From assembly GCA_900551135.1 (NCBI GenBank), contig URUX01000043.1, forward strand, positions 1 through 15,809: a DNA stretch of 15,809 nt. The letters run 5' to 3'. The position numbers were made by a program, and so were the translations under genes. Origin of the DNA: an uncultured Clostridium sp. (GTDB lineage Bacteria > Bacillota > Clostridia > Lachnospirales > Lachnospiraceae). Below are positions 13,429 to 15,809 of the stretch, in pieces (position 1 is the stretch's first letter; every line of letters starts with the position of its first letter). The notes under the pieces are model-generated. The model had not been told where the DNA came from, made no database searches, and was given only the letters and a program-made list of their open reading frames with translations.

Positions 13429-15809
13429 ATGGATAAAACATTGTATGATTTAATGGATTGGGCGGGGATTGAAGAACTGGTTTATTCAGAGGCAGTTAAT
13501 CCGCACAGACTGTTAGGGCCGCATGTGACAGAGGACGGGGTTCTGGTTCAGATGCTGATGCCTACTGCAAAAGAGGCGCAGGTGGTAGTGGAAAATAAAA
13601 AATATCCTATGGAAATGGCAGATGAAACCGGATTTTTTGCTGCCCTGCTTCCTAGAAAAACAGTTCCGGATTATACACTGAGGGTTACATTTGACAATGG
13701 AGTGACCGAGGATTTAAAAGATCCCTATGCATTTGAACCACAGATCTCTGAAGAGGATTTAAAGAAGTTTGAAGCAGGGATTCATTATACCATTTATGAT
13801 AAATTAGGTGCTCATCCTATGACGATTAACGGAGTATCCGGTGTCTATTTTGCTGTTTGGGCTCCTTGTGCCATGCGTGTCAGTGTAGTAGGCGATTTTA
13901 ACCTGTGGGATGGCCGCCGCAACCAGATGCGCCGCTTAGGGGATTCCGGCATATTTGAGATCTTTATGCCGGGATTGGAAGAAGGGGCTTTATACAAATA
14001 CGAAGTGAAATGCAAAAACGGAGATCCTCTGTTAAAGGCAGATCCTTATGGGAATTACTCGGAACTTCGTCCAAATAATGCATCGGTTGTCTGGGATATT
14101 GGCAAGTACCAGTGGAAGGATCAGGAATGGATGGAGCAGAGGGCTGCAGATGATTCCAAAAACAAGCCTATGGCAATTTACGAAGTCCATTTAGGTTCCT
14201 GGATGCGGAAAGAAATCGCGGTGGATGAAAACGGCAAAGAAATTGTAGGTTCCGAATTTTATAATTATAAAGAAATTGCAGAAAAGCTGGCTGAGTATGT
14301 AACGAATATGGGGTATACTCATGTGGAACTGATGCCGATTATGGAGCACCCGCTGGATGCGTCCTGGGGCTATCAGGTTACTGGTTATTATGCGCCGACC
14401 AGCCGTTACGGAACGCCTGACGACTTTATGTATTTTATGGATTACATGCACAGCAAGGGAATTGGCGTGATTTTAGACTGGGTTCCGGCTCATTTCCCAA
14501 GAGATACCTATGGTCTGGCTGCGTTTGACGGCACCTGTGTATATGAACATGCAGATCCGAGACAGGGCGCCCACCCTCATTGGGGAACGCTGATTTATAA
14601 TTACGGAAGACCCCAGGTTTCCAACTTCCTGATTGCAAACGCACTGTTCTGGGCAAACAAATACCATGCTGACGGAATCCGTATGGATGCAGTAGCGTCT
14701 ATGCTGTATCTGGATTACGGAAAAAATGACGGTGAGTGGGTAGCTAATATTTACGGCGGTCATGAGAATCTGGAAGCAGTAGAATTTTTAAAACACCTGA
14801 ATTCTGTATTTAAGGGACAGGCAGGCGGTTCTGTGCTGATTGCAGAAGAGTCTACTGCCTGGCCTAAGATTACGGCAGATGTAAAGGAAGATGGATTAGG
14901 CTTTGATTACAAGTGGAATATGGGCTGGATGAATGACTTTTTAAGCTACATGAAGTGTGATCCCTACTTCCGCAAAAACAATTATGGCCAGCTGACGTTT
15001 TCCATGCTGTATGCTTACAGCGAAGACTTTATTTTGGTATTTTCTCATGATGAAGTGGTTCATGGCAAAGGTTCCATGATTGGTAAGATGCCAGGAGAAA
15101 ACTTAGAACAGAAGGCGGCCAACCTTCGTGCTGCTTATGGGTTCTATATGGGACATCCAGGCAAGAAGCTGCTGTTTATGGGACAGGATTTTGCCCAGGT
15201 AGACGAATGGAATGAAAATGCCAGCCTGGAGTGGAATCTGTTAGAATATCCGGTACATAACCAGATGCAGGCCTTTGTAAAGGATTTGAACAGTCTTTAT
15301 GCCAAGTATCCAGCATTATCCAGACTGGACTACGATCCGGAAGGTTTTGAATGGATTAACTGTTCTTACAATGAACTGAGCATGGTTATGTTTGTCAGAA
15401 AGACAGAGAAACCGGAAGACACCCTGTTCTTTGTCTGCAACTTTGACAACATGGCGCATCAAAAATTCCGGGTAGGAGTTCCGTTTGCAGGAAAATATAA
15501 AGAGATTTTAAACAGTGATGCCAAAGTTTACGGCGGCTCCGGCATGGTAAATGCCAGAGTAAAATCCTCCAAGAAGATGGAGTGGGATGAAAGAGAAAAT
15601 TCCATTGAGATTGATATTGCACCTATGAGCGTCTGCGTATTTACCTGTACCCCGGCACCGGTAAAGGAGAAAACTCCGGCTAAAAAGGCAGCAGCTAAAA
15701 AAACAACAGCTAAGAAGACAACATCTAAAACAGCTGCAGTGAGAAAGACAGAAGAGACCGGAAAGAAAGAGACGGAAGAGAAGACGGTAGCTGAGAAAGC
15801 GGCACCTAA
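13429..15809 (+). CDS. glgB: 1,4-alpha-glucan branching enzyme with Lys/Ala-rich tail (3' end outside window)
   Basis: Translation from the ATG at 13429 (AGGGGG 8 nt upstream) runs 793 codons to the window edge with no stop. The final TAA at 15807-15809 is out of frame, so the gene continues. The protein makes alpha-1,6 branches in glycogen. An N-terminal beta-sandwich extension (about 20-110) and a CBM48-type domain (about 125-225) are followed by the GH13 catalytic barrel. HVELMPIMEHPLDASWGYQ is at 298-316. The nucleophile Asp420 lies in GIRMDAVASM, the acid/base Glu473 in LIAEEST and Asp541 in SHDEVVHGKGSM. The spacings of 53 and 68 residues equal those of E. coli D405, E458 and D526. The normal enzyme ends near 740. 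The remaining visible 53 residues are Lys/Ala/Thr-rich (14 Lys, 11 Ala, 11 Thr), which is unusual. No other glg gene is in view. Confidence 0.95.
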   Translation, partial: MDKTLYDLMDWAGIEELVYSEAVNPHRLLGPHVTEDGVLVQMLMPTAKEAQVVVENKKYPMEMADETGFFAALLPRKTVPDYTLRVTFDNGVTEDLKDPYAFEPQISEEDLKKFEAGIHYTIYDKLGAHPMTINGVSGVYFAVWAPCAMRVSVVGDFNLWDGRRNQMRRLGDSGIFEIFMPGLEEGALYKYEVKCKNGDPLLKADPYGNYSELRPNNASVVWDIGKYQWKDQEWMEQRAADDSKNKPMAIYEVHLGSWMRKEIAVDENGKEIVGSEFYNYKEIAEKLAEYVTNMGYTHVELMPIMEHPLDASWGYQVTGYYAPTSRYGTPDDFMYFMDYMHSKGIGVILDWVPAHFPRDTYGLAAFDGTCVYEHADPRQGAHPHWGTLIYNYGRPQVSNFLIANALFWANKYHADGIRMDAVASMLYLDYGKNDGEWVANIYGGHENLEAVEFLKHLNSVFKGQAGGSVLIAEESTAWPKITADVKEDGLGFDYKWNMGWMNDFLSYMKCDPYFRKNNYGQLTFSMLYAYSEDFILVFSHDEVVHGKGSMIGKMPGENLEQKAANLRAAYGFYMGHPGKKLLFMGQDFAQVDEWNENASLEWNLLEYPVHNQMQAFVKDLNSLYAKYPALSRLDYDPEGFEWINCSYNELSMVMFVRKTEKPEDTLFFVCNFDNMAHQKFRVGVPFAGKYKEILNSDAKVYGGSGMVNARVKSSKKMEWDERENSIEIDIAPMSVCVFTCTPAPVKEKTPAKKAAAKKTTAKKTTSKTAAVRKTEETGKKETEEKTVAEKAAP
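15679..15738 (+). repeat. 15-bp repeats encoding AKKxx pentapeptides in the glgB tail
   Basis: Four consecutive 15-bp units encode AKKAA, AKKTT, AKKTT and SKTAA (residues 751-770). They are degenerate at DNA level, so they are older than a recent slippage event. The A7 run in the second unit could still be a slippage point. Confidence 0.7.

Noticed and set aside
15679..15738. Short tandem repeats in the glgB tail as a phase-variable tract
   Set aside because: The 15-bp units keep the frame and have diverged at DNA level, so copy changes would not switch expression. Only the A7 run could slip, and there is no evidence that it does.
15807..15809. TAA at the very end of the window as the glgB stop codon
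   Set aside because: In the glgB frame the last full codon is CCT (15805-15807) and the window ends two bases into the next codon. The TAA is out of frame, so the gene is open at the 3' edge.

Overview
The window looks like chromosomal DNA from a low-to-mid GC Gram-positive bacterium of the Clostridia, most likely a gut Lachnospiraceae (Blautia-like). This is inferred from strong AGGAGG/GAGG ribosome binding sites, sigma-A-type promoters with T-rich intrinsic terminators, an ABC polyamine importer with a fused PotC-PotD subunit, and a small Gram-positive type I signal peptidase. It reads as ordinary core and metabolic genome. No phage, transposase, CRISPR, tRNA or rRNA was seen.

Layout. (1) 1-1701, + strand: the C-terminal part of a MATE efflux transporter, then an alpha/beta-hydrolase (esterase-like). 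(2) 1706-2884, - strand: a GH88 unsaturated glucuronyl hydrolase that converges on the hydrolase with only 4 bp between stop codons. Its own promoter and a palindrome at the predicted start site lie upstream. (3) 3186-7557, - strand: a four-gene operon, XRE/cupin regulator - potA - potB - potCD. A near-consensus promoter (7658-7685), tandem TTTACAA repeats in the leader and a UUCG-capped terminator (3111-3140) frame it. (4) 7790-10469, + strand, divergent from the pot operon: a beta-propeller lactonase, chorismate synthase aroC and ribose-5-phosphate isomerase rpiB. The last two overlap by 4 nt. (5) 10614-11096: a small secreted protein built from two similar modules, with its own promoter and terminator. 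(6) 11119-11316, - strand: the decayed C-terminus of a LacI-family regulator. (7) 11519-12106, - strand: signal peptidase I, divergent from (8) 12287-13357, a DUF3810-type membrane protein with HExxH. (9) 13429 to the window end: glycogen branching enzyme glgB with an unusual Lys/Ala/Thr-rich C-terminal tail. It is still open at the last base.

How the genes work together. The pot operon encodes a complete polyamine importer: PotA ATPase, PotB and PotC permeases and PotD binding protein. Its first gene encodes a regulator of the HTH-cupin architecture known from PuuR-like polyamine regulators, so autoregulation through the leader repeats is a natural inference. The GH88 enzyme and the hydrolase suggest use of acetylated or uronate-containing glycans. 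The lactonase-aroC-rpiB group touches the pentose-phosphate and shikimate pathways.

I found no clearly unprecedented system. The items most worth a second look are the PotC-PotD fusion, which keeps an internal ribosome binding site and start codon for free PotD; the operator-like repeats at the pot promoter; the histone-H1-like tail on GlgB; the two-module secreted protein; and the LacI remnant with an identifiable one-base frameshift.
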